From: Hoylesella enoeca JCM 12259 | GTDB taxonomy: Bacteria; Bacteroidota; Bacteroidia; Bacteroidales; Bacteroidaceae | Direction of reading: 5' to 3' | Length of the DNA: 64,000 nucleotides | NCBI RefSeq assembly: GCF_000613405.1 | Contig: NZ_BAIX01000001.1 | Coordinates: 62,001 to 126,000, forward strand | Shown: one piece after another, positions 47,567 through 58,800 of the stretch | Numbering within the stretch: position 1 is the first letter of the stretch | Layout: the number at the start of each line of letters is the position of its first letter | Notes under the pieces: generated by a model | Seen by the model: only the letters and a program-made list of their open reading frames with translations | Told to the model about the DNA's origin: nothing | Database searches by the model: none | Made by a program: the position numbers and the translations under genes

Positions 47567-48619
47567 TTATAAATCATCCTCCAATGCCGTGCTTTTGGCA
47601 TACGCCGTGCTTTTGGCTTCAAAAAAATCGGTCTTCACCATATTTGCATTTGAGTATTGAGAGACCCATTTCATATGCTCGGGTTCTTTGATATTGTCTT
47701 CAAAAAGATAGCCGAATCCGAGGCTGTGCCAGCGCAGATTGCCTAAATATCGAATATAATCGTTGACCATCCGGCCGTTGAGTCCCTGCACATCATCACC
47801 GATTACGTATTGGCCCCACGCTATTTCCTGTGCCACTCCTTCGCGCATCATCTCTTCATAAACCCTCACTTTCTCGGGTGTAAACATTTCCGGCTCTTCC
47901 TTTTTCAGCTCTTGAATGATGTTACGGAATAGCCATAGATGCGTGTTTTCATCCCGATTGATGTACCGGATCTCCTGGGCCGAGCCCGACATCTTGCCGT
48001 TTCGGCTCAGATTATAGAAGAACATAAAACCGCTGTAAAAGTAAATCCCTTCAAGAATGAAGTTTGCAATGCAAGTCTTCATCAGCGAATACTTGTCTCG
48101 ATGCTCCTGAAACTCATTGTAACAGTTGCCGATAAAGGTGTTACGACGCAGCAGATGCTCGTCTGTTTTCCACTGATAGAGGATGTCGTTGCGCTCTTCC
48201 GGGCTGCAAATCGAGTCTAACATATAGCTGTAACTTTGGCTGTGTACACACTCTTGAAAGGCTTGAATATGCAGACAAAGGTTCACTTCGTTAGCCGTTA
48301 TGTATTCACTCAGGGTCGGGAGATTATTGGATTGTAGCGAATCGAGGAACACCAAGAAGCTCAGAATCTTGTCGTAAGCAGTTCGTTCGGCCTTATCGAG
48401 TCGTGGATAATCCTTTGTGTCCTGCGTGAGATTAATCTCTTCGGGAATCCAAAAGTTGTTCATCGCCTGCCGATACCAGTCGCTTGCCCACTGGTAACGC
48501 ATATTATTAAAATCGTTCAGATTGGTTGTGTTGCCTCCGATCATTCTGCGCAGCCGCAGATCCGTATCGCCCTCAGGATTGAAAAGGGCATTTCTTTTCA
48601 GTTGATTATTCATTTTCAA
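47567..48619 (-). CDS. nrdB: Ribonucleoside-diphosphate reductase beta subunit (class I)
   Basis: 350 residues. Metal ligands fit class I: Asp in FLDSLQ, Glu and His in ECVH, with a tyrosine four residues after the His (SQSYSYML) in the radical position, Glu in LEGIYFY, and Glu/His in RDENTHL. The C-terminal tail (ALEDDL) is the part that contacts NrdA. It lies 22 bases after nrdA in the same direction. Confidence 0.94.
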   Translation of the reverse strand: MKMNNQLKRNALFNPEGDTDLRLRRMIGGNTTNLNDFNNMRYQWASDWYRQAMNNFWIPEEINLTQDTKDYPRLDKAERTAYDKILSFLVFLDSLQSNNLPTLSEYITANEVNLCLHIQAFQECVHSQSYSYMLDSICSPEERNDILYQWKTDEHLLRRNTFIGNCYNEFQEHRDKYSLMKTCIANFILEGIYFYSGFMFFYNLSRNGKMSGSAQEIRYINRDENTHLWLFRNIIQELKKEEPEMFTPEKVRVYEEMMREGVAQEIAWGQYVIGDDVQGLNGRMVNDYIRYLGNLRWHSLGFGYLFEDNIKEPEHMKWVSQYSNANMVKTDFFEAKSTAYAKSTALEDDL

Positions 48620-48641
48620 TTCTCATTTTTACATTACCGAT

Positions 48642-51158
48642 TTATGAAGCACAGCTTTCGCATTCCTCCACTTCTAATGACTTACTGCGTACATAATACA
48701 CGGTCTTCACGCCGCTGTGCCACGCTGACAGGTAGAGATCAAGTACTTGGCGCATCGTGTAGTCGTTGGTGATATAAAGGTTGACACTCTGTGCCTGGTC
48801 GATATGCCGTTGGCGGACTCCCGCGGCACGCATACTCCATCGTTGATCGACGAGATAAGCGCCCTTATAAGCAGTATGTGTGGTCGGAAAGTCCTGGAGC
48901 AACGCGTGGAAGCATTGCTCCTTTCTTCTCTTCAAGGAAGAATCGCTTCATAACGGGGTCTATTCCGGCTGTGGTTCCGGCTATAATACTCGTGCTGCTC
49001 GTAGGAGCCACGGCCAGAAGGTAGGCATTTCGCATTCCCTGTTGACTGACTTTGGCTGCCAGTCGCTGCCAGTCGTCCGACGTGTAGCCGCGTTTTACAA
49101 AATAACGGCCTGTTTGCCAGTCGCTGCCGACGAAATATTGATAGGCGCCTTTCTCTTTGGCGAGATCCGAACTGGCCTCGATGGCGGCGCGATTGATACG
49201 TTCGAACACATCGTCTACGAATGATATGTGTTGCTCGCTCTCCCATTTGATACCCCGAAGAGCCAAAGCGTGGTGATAACCGCTTACCCCGAGACCGATG
49301 CTTCGATAGCGCTGGTTGGTAATCTGAGCATAAGGAACGGGATAAAAGTTGAGGTCAATGACATTATCGAGTGCCCGGACGACAGTCGAAACGGAGTCTT
49401 TTAATTTCTCGTCATCTTCTAACGGAAGATGACCCAACGACAGACTGGCTAAGTTGCAGACCACAAAATCGCCCGGACGAACGGTTTTTACGACTACCGT
49501 TTCGCCCTCTTTCGTATGTATCTCATTGGAAATCTCCTCGATAGGCGCCATATTCTGTGCAATCTCCGTACACAGATTAGAGCAGTAGATGATGCCCCGA
49601 TGCGCATTGGGATTGGCCCGGTTCACGATGTCTCGATTGAAAGTGAACGGCGTTCCGGTCTCGACGGCCGACCGAAGAACCAATCGTACGATGTCTTTCA
49701 CGGTCATTACGCGCCGTGAAAGACGCCTATCGGCCACACATTCCAAGTACTTTTGCTCCCATTCTTCGCCGTAAAAGTCTTCTAAACAATAACCTTTCAC
49801 CGACATAATTTCATTGGGGCAGAACATCGACCAAGGCTGATCGAGATTCTCTTCGGCCATCTTCCAAAACAGGTCGGGATAGCAGACGGCGGGAAAAATA
49901 TCGTGTGCTTTCATTCGATCGTCGCCGTTATTGGTGCGCAATTGCAGAAATTCGGGCAGATCTTTGTGCCAAACATCGAGATAAACGGCTACGGCTCCCT
50001 GTCGCATACCAAGCTGATCGACGGCCACGGCAGTGTCATTGACCAACTTCATCCATCTGATTACGCCTCCTGCCGCACCTTTAAAACCGCGGATTTTACC
50101 GCCGGCGGCACGCACTTTACCGAAATACAGCCCCATTCCGCCGCCGAATTTGCTCACTTGCGAGAAGTTATCGATACTCCGATAGATGCCTTCGAGACTG
50201 TCAGGAACAGTATCTATGAAGCAACTCGACAGCTGATGAAAAGGTTTGCGGGCATTGGCCAGCGTGGGAGTAGCCATCGTTACCTCGAGTCTGCTCAGCA
50301 TATCGTAGAACTTCTGTACCCATTTCATCCGGTTGTTCGACTCGTTCATTGCCAAATGCAGGGCGATTCCGAGATACATTTCTTGTACGGTTTCAATGGG
50401 TTTGTGCGTATATGAGCGTATCAGATACCGTTTGACGAGCAGATCTAAACCCGAATAGTTGAGCAAGTGATTGCGTTGGGGAACGAGAAATGCGGCTGCT
50501 TCGTCGATTTCTTCCTGCGAGTAAGCATCGAGAATGTAACTCCCGTAGAGCCGTTCGTTTGTCAGATAGCGCAGCTTCTCATATAAACCGTAAATCCCTT
50601 CGGCCTTTTCAAATGCGTGCACTTCCCTTTCGTGTCCAAACGAAAGCAGTCGGGCAGCAATAAACTCCCAATGAGGCGCCTCTTGTGTCGTCATTTCCAC
50701 GGCTGCTTTAATCAGTGCCGCGAGTTTGTCTCCGTGGCTCATCCCGGCTTTGTTGAAGCCGATAAACTTCTCGTGTAACGCTAAAATATTGTATTCGTTA
50801 CCTTGAAAGTCGGTGGCAATAGCTTCAATACGGGTACGATCTGCTCGTCTCCGATCTCGGCAGCAATGCCGTTGAGTGCCCGGCGTTGCTCCGTTCGGCG
50901 TGCGCGGAACAAGATGTAGCTTTTGGCTTCGTTATAAAAGCTGTTCTCCATCAGGCATTGTTCCACTTCGTCCTGAATGCTCTCTACATTCCGTTTATCC
51001 TGATCGGCATTGATGATAGCCTCGACTGTGGTCACCATTTCGTAGATTTTGGTGTCGTCGACGGCTTTACCCGTACCGGCAAAGCTCTTTCTGATGGCCA
51101 CAGCAATTTTCTCTTTGTCGTACGATTCGACCGCGCCCGTCCGCTTGGTTATTTCCAT
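48642..51158 (-). CDS. nrdA: Ribonucleoside-diphosphate reductase alpha subunit (class I), two frameshifts
   Basis: About 838 residues. It has an N-terminal ATP-cone (RTGAVESYDKEKIAVAIRKSF), the barrel with NARKPFHQLSSCF, and the C-terminal tail EVEECESCAS with the redox CxxC. The frame breaks near 50824 (one missing base; repair gives LKAIATDFQGNEYNILALHEK) and near 48875 (two missing bases in a TACAC-like repeat; repair joins DHTY to TAYKGAYLVDQ). A minus-strand -7 box TACCTTTG lies at 51238-51245. An essential enzyme is unlikely to be broken twice, so these are probably base errors. Confidence 0.92.
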
Positions 51159-51237
51159 TGAGATGTATATATATAATAATGTGTTATGCGTTTCTATGCA
51201 AAACCCGCGGCCAACAACTGTTGACCGAAATCTGTTG

Positions 51238-51245
51238 CAAAGGTA
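51238..51245 (-). promoter_or_regulatory. -7 box of nrdA-nrdB (TACCTTTG)
   Basis: On the minus strand TACCTTTG fits TAnnTTTG and leaves a leader of about 80 bases before nrdA. The sequence from 51247 to 51454 shows no gene. Confidence 0.5.
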
Positions 51246-51454
51246 ATGAATTTGGTGGGAAGACAGTCATGATTTTGTAATTTTTACAAGATGACATTCC
51301 GCTTCGCTTTTACACGCAGTTCAATCAATGATCAAGCATGGGCAAATATCGGTCTCCGCTCCTTTGAAAGAGGCGAAAATGCTTGTTCGGCTGATAGGCA
51401 AATGCAGACCGAGCTATTCACGATCAATTCCTAATGATCGGTTATCAAGTTTTC

Positions 51455-51542
51455 AACTAACTGTTAATCGCGCTGCAACTAATCGCTAATTGCATGCTGA
51501 TTAACCGTTAGTTGCAGCGCGATTAATGGTTGATTGAAATGG
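51455..51542. repeat. 22-base palindromic repeat array (4 units) between nrdA and rplM
   Basis: Units begin at 51455 (AACTAACTGTTAATC), 51477 (AACTAATCGCTAATTG), 51499 (GATTAACCGTTAGTTG) and 51521 (GATTAATGGTTGATTG), with linkers GCGCTGC, CATGCT and CAGCGC. Like the array at 30649, it sits between divergent promoters. Confidence 0.88.
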
Positions 51543-51592
51543 AGGAAATAGTTAATAATTCGTAATTTATAGCATCTCGTTTTTTGCCCGAC

Positions 51593-51623
51593 TAGCGTTT
51601 CTCTTATAAAATATGTAACTTTG
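51593..51623 (+). promoter_or_regulatory. Promoter of the rplM-rpsI operon
   Basis: TTTG at 51593-51596, a 19-base spacer and TAACTTTG at 51616-51623 match the Bacteroidetes consensus closely. Confidence 0.75.
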
Positions 51624-51629
51624 CAGTCC

Positions 51630-51766
51630 GATTATTTCGGGGATGAACTTAGAGTCCCCACTTTCGGGCGTGTTAATAGTCGTGCTTTTGGCCGAGCGCG
51701 ACGGTTAGTGAATCGTCCGGAGCCAACGAATGAAATGTTTTTTAGTAGTAAAATTGAAAAGAAGAA
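51630..51766 (+). promoter_or_regulatory. Long structured leader upstream of rplM (candidate autoregulatory site)
   Basis: The transcript from the promoter at 51593-51623 would have a leader of about 135 bases before the L13 gene. It can form a stem of GGGGA with TCCCC around an 11-base loop near 51640-51660, and then GC-rich segments follow (GGCCGAGCGCGACGG). Ribosomal protein genes often have such leaders bound by their own product; I do not recognise a specific known family here. Confidence 0.4.
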
Positions 51767-52228
51767 ATGGACACTTTAAGTTACAAAACTATTTCCGTGA
51801 ACAAGGAAACAGCTAAAAAGGAGTGGGTGGTAGTCGATGCCAGCGACCAGGTTGTGGGTCGGTTGTGCTCCAAAGTAGCCAAATTGCTTCGCGGAAAGTA
51901 CAAACCCAGCTTCACACCACACGTGGATTGTGGAGACAATGTCATCTTAATCAATGCCGAGAAGGTTGTTTTCTCGGGCAAGAAAGAGACAGATAAGGTT
52001 TACACTCGTTATACCGGTTATCCCGGCGGACAGCGTTTTAGCACACCCGCAGAGCTTCGTAAGCGCCCCAATGGTGCTGAAAAGATCATCCGCCACGCCG
52101 TAAAGGGAATGCTTCCGAAGGGTATTCTCGGCCGCAAAATATTGAAAAACCTGTACGTTTACAATGGAGCTGAGCACGATAAGGCTGCTCAAAAGCCCAC
52201 GGCAATTGATATTAACCAGTATAAATAA
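51767..52228 (+). CDS. rplM: 50S ribosomal protein L13
   Basis: 153 residues matching L13: WVVVDASDQVVGRLCSKVAKLLRGK, GDNVILINAEKVVFSGKK, and the AVKGMLPKGILGRKIL block. It is part of the large ribosomal subunit and, as usual, is paired with rpsI, which follows after 10 bases. Confidence 0.97.
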   Translation: MDTLSYKTISVNKETAKKEWVVVDASDQVVGRLCSKVAKLLRGKYKPSFTPHVDCGDNVILINAEKVVFSGKKETDKVYTRYTGYPGGQRFSTPAELRKRPNGAEKIIRHAVKGMLPKGILGRKILKNLYVYNGAEHDKAAQKPTAIDINQYK

Positions 52229-52238
52229 TTAGGAAAAG

Positions 52239-52625
52239 ATGGAAATGATTAATGCTATCGGTCGCCGTAAGAGCTCCGTTGCTCGTGTGTACCTCACTGA
52301 GGGAACCGGTAAGATCACGATCAATAAAAAAGATTTAACGGTATATTTCCCGTCAGCTATCCTGCAATTTGTTGTTAAACAACCGCTGCAGCTGCTCGAT
52401 GTTACCGAGAAATACGATATCAAAGCAAACCTTGACGGCGGCGGTTTCACCGGACAGAGCCAGGCTTTGCGCCTTGCCATTGCCCGTGCATTGGTTAAAA
52501 TCAATGCCGACGACAAGAAAGCGCTGAAAGACGAAGGATTCCTCACACGCGATTCACGTGCTGTTGAGCGTAAGAAACCGGGTCGTCCAAAGGCACGCAA
52601 ACGCTTCCAGTTCAGCAAGCGTTAA
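52239..52625 (+). CDS. rpsI: 30S ribosomal protein S9
   Basis: 128 residues: NAIGRRKSSVARVYLTEGTG, then SQALRLAIARALV and the basic C-terminus KKPGRPKARKRFQFSKR, which reaches the ribosomal P site. The next gene, rpsB, lies 220 bases downstream across an AT-rich repeat stretch. Confidence 0.97.
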   Translation: MEMINAIGRRKSSVARVYLTEGTGKITINKKDLTVYFPSAILQFVVKQPLQLLDVTEKYDIKANLDGGGFTGQSQALRLAIARALVKINADDKKALKDEGFLTRDSRAVERKKPGRPKARKRFQFSKR

Positions 52626-52636
52626 TTTGAGAGTAT

Positions 52637-52745
52637 TCGTTTTTAAGTTTATCATTTCTAAGTTTGTGACAGATATCTTGTCAGAAATAGTGAATCGACC
52701 TATAAACTCATTAACGTCTCAACTCAAAAACAGACAATTCGTTTA
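52637..52745. repeat. AT-rich AAACTCA/AAGTTT repeat between rpsI and rpsB
   Basis: AAGTTTATCATTTCTAAGTTT, given here in two parts as AAGTTTATCA and TTTCTAAGTTT, and later TATAAACTCATTAACG with CTCAACTCAAAAAC, echo the stretches at 15744 and 37125. No gene is seen in the gap to rpsB. Confidence 0.35.
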
Positions 52746-52845
52746 GCATCTAAACCGTCAAGACACTCGATCGGAGTACTACTCGGCGGCTGGTTCTAAC
52801 AAAAGAATTCAACAGAAAGTAAACAATCAAAAGAAAGAAAACAAA

Positions 52846-53679
52846 ATGTCAAGAACTAATTTTGACCAATTATTACAGGCAGGAAGCCATTTTGGCCACC
52901 TCAGTCGTAAATGGAACCCGGCTATGGCACCGTATATCTTTATGGAAAGAAACGGTATCCATATCATCGATCTACACAAGACAGTTGCCAAAATCGATGA
53001 AGCAGCCGACGCTTTGAAACAAATCGCCAAATCAGGAAAGAAGATTCTGTTCGTCGCTACTAAAAAACAAGCTAAGGAAGTGGTTGCAGAGAGAGCTGCA
53101 AGCATCAATATGCCGTACGTAATCGAGCGTTGGCCGGGCGGTATGCTCACCAATTTCCCGACTATTCGGAAAGCAGTTAAGAAAATGACGAACATCGACA
53201 AACTGATGAATGACGGCACTTTCGCCAACCTTTCAAAGCGTGAAATCTTGCAGATTAACCGTCAACGGGCCAAGTTGGAGAAGAATCTCGGCTCGATTGC
53301 AGACCTTACCCGTCTGCCCGCCGCACTCTTCGTGGTTGATGTAATGAAAGAAAATATCGCTGTAAGAGAAGCCAACCGTCTTGGTATTCCTGTCTTTGCA
53401 ATAGTCGATACGAATTCGGATCCGAAGAATATAGACTTTATTATCCCGGCCAATGACGACGCAAAAGACAGCATCGACGTGATTCTCACAGCTTGTTGCA
53501 CTGCTATTGCCGAGGGATTAGAGGAACGGAAAGCCGAGAAAGCGGATGAAAAAGCAGCCGCAGAACAGGCAGAAGAAGCCGCAGAAGGTCGTCGCCGCAC
53601 ATCTCGTAAGGCACGCAAAGAGGAAGAATCAGCTGCTACGGAGACTCCGGTTGAGGCTGAAGCACCTGCCGCAGAATAA
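52846..53679 (+). CDS. rpsB: 30S ribosomal protein S2
   Basis: 277 residues: FDQLLQAGSHFGHLSRKWNP, RWPGGMLTNFPTIRKA, and NDDAKDSIDVILTACC are standard for S2. The C-terminal tail (after about residue 230) is extended and very rich in Ala, Glu and Lys, ending EAEAPAAE, as in other Bacteroidales. It is followed by tsf, the usual order. Confidence 0.97.
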   Translation: MSRTNFDQLLQAGSHFGHLSRKWNPAMAPYIFMERNGIHIIDLHKTVAKIDEAADALKQIAKSGKKILFVATKKQAKEVVAERAASINMPYVIERWPGGMLTNFPTIRKAVKKMTNIDKLMNDGTFANLSKREILQINRQRAKLEKNLGSIADLTRLPAALFVVDVMKENIAVREANRLGIPVFAIVDTNSDPKNIDFIIPANDDAKDSIDVILTACCTAIAEGLEERKAEKADEKAAAEQAEEAAEGRRRTSRKARKEEESAATETPVEAEAPAAE

Positions 53680-53725
53680 TTCTTCTCATTATTATTAATA
53701 TCTAAATGACAAAGGAATATTGACA

Positions 53726-54718
53726 ATGAATGTTTCAATAGCTGATGTTCAGAAACTCCGTAAACTGACAGGTGCGGGGCTTGCTGACTGCAAAAAGGCA
53801 CTCACCGACAGTGAGGGCAATATCGAAAAGGCAATAGAAATCATCCGGGAAAAGGGTCAAGCCATCGCCGCTAAGCGTTCAGACCGCGAGACTTCCAATG
53901 GTTGCGTGCTCGTAAAAGTAGTTAACGGCTTCGGTGCCATCATCGCTTTGAAGTGCGAAACCGACTTCGTTGCCAACGGCGAAGACTATATTCAGCTCAC
54001 ACGCAACATCCTCAACGAGGCCGTTGCAGCCAAAGCCAAGAGCTTAGAAGAGGTAAAAAACCTGAAATTCAACGACGGACAGACCGTTCAAGAGGCAATT
54101 ATTGCACGCTCAGGAATCACCGGTGAGAAGATGGAACTTGACGGATACAACTATCTTGAAGGCCAAAACATCTACTCATACAACCACATGAACAAGAATC
54201 TTTTGTGCACTTTGGTTCAGTTAAACAAGCCGGCAGAAGAGCAGGGACACGCAGTGACGATGCAGATTGCCGCTATGAATCCCGTGGCTCTTGATGAAGC
54301 GAGCGTGCCTCAGGACGTTAAGGACAACGAGTTGAAGGTAGCCATCGAGAAAACAAAGGAAGAACAGATTGAGAAAGCTGTTCAGGCAGCTTTGAAGAAG
54401 GCCGGTTTCAATCTCTATATAGCCGAAAACGAGGAGCACATTGCAGAAGGAATCGCTAAGAAAGAGATAACAGAAGCACAAGCAGAAGAAATCCGTCGCA
54501 TCAAGAAAGACGTTGCAACGGAGAAAGCTAACAACTTACCCGAGCAGATGATACAGAACATTGCCAAGGGAAGAATGGCTAAATTCTACAAAGATTCGTG
54601 CCTGTTGAACCAGGAATTTATCCAAGACAGCAAGCTCACTGTCAGTGACTACCTGCACGCTGCGGATAAAGAGCTCACCGTGACAGCATTTAAACGCTTC
54701 ACACTTCGGGCTGAATAA
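53726..54718 (+). CDS. tsf: Translation elongation factor Ts
   Basis: 330 residues: VQKLRKLTGAGLADCKKAL (UBA-like domain), CETDFVANGEDYIQL (the conserved TDFVA motif that contacts EF-Tu) and a C-terminal coiled part. It recycles EF-Tu-GDP. ATG 53726 is preferred to the upstream in-frame TTG at 53720. A strong terminator follows. Confidence 0.96.
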   Translation: MNVSIADVQKLRKLTGAGLADCKKALTDSEGNIEKAIEIIREKGQAIAAKRSDRETSNGCVLVKVVNGFGAIIALKCETDFVANGEDYIQLTRNILNEAVAAKAKSLEEVKNLKFNDGQTVQEAIIARSGITGEKMELDGYNYLEGQNIYSYNHMNKNLLCTLVQLNKPAEEQGHAVTMQIAAMNPVALDEASVPQDVKDNELKVAIEKTKEEQIEKAVQAALKKAGFNLYIAENEEHIAEGIAKKEITEAQAEEIRRIKKDVATEKANNLPEQMIQNIAKGRMAKFYKDSCLLNQEFIQDSKLTVSDYLHAADKELTVTAFKRFTLRAE

Positions 54719-54758
54719 AATTCGGATCATATCTCAAATTTTTAGTAAATATAATTAT

Positions 54759-54795
54759 ATGCCGGCCACTTTTATAAAAAAGGGCCGGCATTTTT
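54759..54795 (+). terminator. Rho-independent terminator after tsf
   Basis: ATGCCGGCC and GGCCGGCAT form a perfect 9-bp stem around a 15-base AT-rich loop, followed by TTTTT. It is the clearest terminator in the window and closes the rplM-tsf block. Confidence 0.9.
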
Positions 54796-54855
54796 AATAT
54801 AGGAATAAAGCAGTCTGCTGCGATTTGGAGTCAGAAGAGATACAAATAGCAATTC

Positions 54856-54965
54856 AGTTAACGGTTACATGCATTGCAACTAACCATTAAACGGTGTGCA
54901 AGTAATAGTTAATCGCACAACGATTAACGGCTTTTCGCAATACAAGTAAGCATTAATGGCAATGT
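54856..54965. repeat. 22-base palindromic repeat array (5 units)
   Basis: Units begin at 54856 (AGTTAACGGTTACAT), 54878 (AACTAACCATTAAAC), 54900 (AAGTAATAGTTAATC), 54922 (GATTAACGGCTTTTC) and 54944 (AAGTAAGCATTAATG). Linkers include GCATTGC, GGTGTGC and GCACAAC. It begins 60 bases after the tsf terminator. The rest of the gap to 55110 shows no gene. Confidence 0.85.
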
Positions 54966-55110
54966 ACTCTGTGTATTTTCGATTCTCAACCGGCTATAAA
55001 GCGCGCAAGCTCTCAATACTAATCAGCAATAATCAATTTGTAAAACAGCACTTCACCCCACCTTTTCAACTTCTCCGAAAGGGAAGAAAAAGGGCTAAAA
55101 AATTGTCAGA

Positions 55111-55726
55111 ATGAAGATATTTGCAGTCGGAATGAATTACATCCAACACAATAAAGAGTTGGACGGAACGTTATATAAACCGGAGACTCCGGTCATTTTC
55201 ACCAAAGCAGACACTGCTTTGCTAAGGTCGCATAAGCTTTTTCATCCCCGATGATATGGGACGAATCGATTATGAAGCCGAAATCGTGGTACGAATCAGC
55301 AGGTTAGGCAAGACGATTCCACAGCGTTTCGCCCACCGTTACTATGATGCGGTGACTTTGGGAGTAGACTTTACGGCCCGCGAATGGCAACAACGGCTGC
55401 GCAAAGCAGGTCTGCCGTGGGACCTATGCAAAGGTTTCGACGGCTCAGCAGCTATCGGCGACTGGATAGATGTGCACAAATTACGTGATATTCAGGCACT
55501 TCGCTTTCGGTTAGATATCAACGGATGCACCGTGCAAGAGGGTTGTACGAGCGATATGTTGTTTCAAGTAGATGAGCTGATAGCCTATATCAGTCGGTTC
55601 TTCACCCTCAAAACGGGCGACATTCTTTATACAGGAACGCCCGCAGGAACGGGTCCCGTACACATCGATGACCACATCGAAGGGTATATCGAAGAGCAAA
55701 AGGTAATGGAATTCAATTGCAAATGA
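55111..55726 (+). CDS. Fumarylacetoacetate hydrolase-family protein, frameshifted
   Basis: About 205 residues of the FAH fold: KIFAVGMNYIQHNKEL at the N-terminus, PVIFTKADTALL, DYEAEIVVRI (metal-binding Glu residues), GFDGSAAIGDWI and GDILYTGTPAGTGPV. The frame breaks near 55237: about two missing bases before FFIPDDMGRIDYE. FAH-family enzymes are acylpyruvases or similar hydrolases/decarboxylases acting on beta-keto acids; the substrate is unknown. It precedes porU by 95 bases. Confidence 0.82.
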
Positions 55727-55821
55727 ATGGTCTCCGGCAGCCCCTCCGAAAGAAAGGAGACACGAATGAGAACAAGAAATCTCATTTTTCGCAATCTGTT
55801 TGAGGGGAGAAGAGTAAAGGA

Positions 55822-58800
55822 ATGAGAATTATTAGACATCTTTGTATCAGTCTTTTGCTCTTGCTTTGCACACAGATGCAAGGGCAAGAGTTTGTAAATT
55901 TGGCGGCGAAAGACGTCAGAATCGAGGGACGATTGCCGTATTTTACCCGCTCATTTGCTCTTGGAGATCAGTTCAAAGACTCTGTTTACACCGTCCGAAT
56001 CAGATATCCCGAGTTCACGGAGATGCCTATTGCAGAAGTGAAAAAACTCCGGATGCTGACCGATTCGGTATTGCCTGCATTCCCGCGAATTAACCGTCGC
56101 ATCGTCGTCGACCGCAAACGAGGTGCCTTGGAAGTGAATTTCTGTCCCTTAGTACACCGCAATGGCAAGTGGTTGATACTCAGTAGCTTTATGATCAGTA
56201 TAGAGGCGCGGCGCAAGAAGTCGTCCGCAGTGCAGGCAAAAGCCATTACACGCAGCCCGAAAAGTAGTCTGCCGTATGCCGATCACTCTGTTTTGGCGAG
56301 CGGACGATGGGCAAAAATCCGTGTGAAAGACAACGGCGTGCATCGTCTGACGGATGAAGTGATCCGACGGGCAGGCTTTACCCATCCTGAGAAAGTAAAG
56401 ATTTACGGCTACGGCGGACACCTACAAAACGAGATATTGACGGCCAATGACCTGACCGAATATGACGATTTGAAAGAAATTCCGACCTGTATCGTGGGCG
56501 GACAACGACTTTTTTACGGTCGCGGTACAGTGAGTTGGGCCGACCGAAAGACCACCATTCGCACGCGAAACCCCTATTCCGACTATGGCTATTACTTTAT
56601 TACAGAAAGCGATGCAGCACCTCTGACGGTCGATTCCACAGTTTTTCTCGCATCGTTTTATCCCTCGGCAGCCGACTATCACATTCTGCACGAGGTAGAT
56701 AATTATGCTTGGTACCAAGGCGGTCGCAATCTTTTCGAGGACATTCCCATAGCCAAAGGCACATCGCATACATTCAACGTCAAAGCGCCCGGCCATCAAT
56801 CGCGAGGCGTTTTATCGGTTGCCGTAACTGCGGGAACCACCAGCGAGGCCGTCATCACGTGCAACGGAACACGCATCGGAACCGCTTCGATGACGTGGAC
56901 AGACAGTGAAGCCGACACGTATGAGAAAGGAAAGGAAGCCGTTGTTACACTGCCCGTAGACAATCTAACGCCCGATAACGCCGTCACTGTCAGTACAACG
57001 GCCGGTGGTCCGGTACGATTAGATTATATTTCCATCACATTCGACACGCCGAAACCGGCTCCTCGCTTAGCTGTCGATGCCTTTCCGGCTGCCGAATACG
57101 TACATAACATCACCCCGCAAGACCGTCACGCCGATGCAGCTTGCGATATGGTAATCATCATTCCGACATCGCAAAAGCTCTTGGAGCAGGCTCGTCGGTT
57201 GGCCGCTTTTCACGAACGTCACGACGGATTGCGGGTGCGCATCGTGCCGGCAGACGAACTTCTCAATGAGTTCAGCAGCGGAACACCCGACGCCAATGCC
57301 TATCGCCGCTATCTGAAAATGCTTTACGACCGTGCCGAAAAGGCCGAAGATCTGCCCCGTTATCTGTTACTCTTCGGCGATTGTGCGTGGGATAACCGAA
57401 TGAATACGGCTCATTGGGCTGCCGCAAAGCCCGAAGATTACCTGCTATGTTATGAAAGCGAGAATTCGTTTAACAAGGTTTCGTGTTACGTGGACGATGG
57501 TTTTTTCTGTCTGTTAGACGACGGCGAGGGGGGCGATTTGCAGCAAACCGACAAGCAGGATGTAGCTGTCGGGCGTTTCCCTGTGGTCGATCCAGACGAT
57601 GCCAAAACACTTGTCGACAAGACGATAGCCTATGCTAGTAATGCCAACGCGGGTCCGTGGCAAAACACTTTGCTGTTTATGGGCGACGACGGAAACGCTA
57701 ATCTCCATATGAAAGACGCCGATGACGCTGCCGAACAGGCTGCAACAGGACATCCGGGGTACGTTGTTCGCAAGATGATGTGGGATGCTTACCGTCGCGA
57801 ATCGTCGTCTACGGGCTTCACATATCCCGATGTTGAGCGCACCATTAAGCAGCAACAGACCGATGGGGCATTAATAATGGATTATGCAGGACACGGTCGT
57901 GAGGATGTAATTTCGCACGAATCGGTATTGAAACTCACAGATTTCGAGCGCTTCACAAATAAGAATCTGCCGCTTTGGATTACTGCGTCGTGCGACATTA
58001 TGCCGTTCGATGGTGCTGTGCCGACTATTGGCGAGGCAGCCATTCTCAACAAACGGGGCGGCGCTGTGGCCTTTTACGGAACCACGCGTACCGTTTATGC
58101 CGACCGAAACCGCGTTATCAATATGGCGTTTCTACGCTACGTGCTCGGCAAAAAAGACGGAAAACCTATACCGATAGGCGAAGCTCAGCGACTGGCTAAG
58201 AATGAATTGATTACCACCGAGCAAGACTTGACGACTAATAAACTGCAATACGCCCTTTTGGGAGACCCGGCTCTGGCTCTCAATCAGCCCACCTTACGAG
58301 CTGTTATCGACTCGGTGAACGATGTTCCGACAGCTTCTGCCACAGCGATTGCACGTTTGCGGGCCGGCACTGTAGCCACAGTGAAAGGCCATATAGAGGG
58401 AATCAGCAACTTTCAAGGTATCGTTACGGCCCTCGTCAGAGACAAACGAGAGCTGATTACATGCCGGTTGAACGACAATTCGAAGTCGGGCGCCTTCTCA
58501 CCATTCACTTATCACGACCGGACACGCACGATTTTTAACGGTTCCGACAGTGTTCGGGGCAGTCGTTTCACGTTTTCCTTCGCCATTCCAAAAGACATCG
58601 ACTATACCGAAGGCACCGGATTGATCAACGTCTATGCCGTTAATACCGGCCGAACAATGACTGCTCACGGCTCATCAGATAGGTTTCTCATCGGCGGAAG
58701 CGGTATTTCGAGCACCGATTCCATCGGACCCGCCATCTATTGTTACCTCAACTCACCCTCGTTTACCAATGGTGGAAAGGTAAACAGCACACCTTACTTT

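Noticed and set aside
48642..51158. Inactivated or intein-split nrdA
   Set aside because: There is no intein sequence at the breaks; small base additions restore a normal class I subunit, so base errors are the simpler reading.
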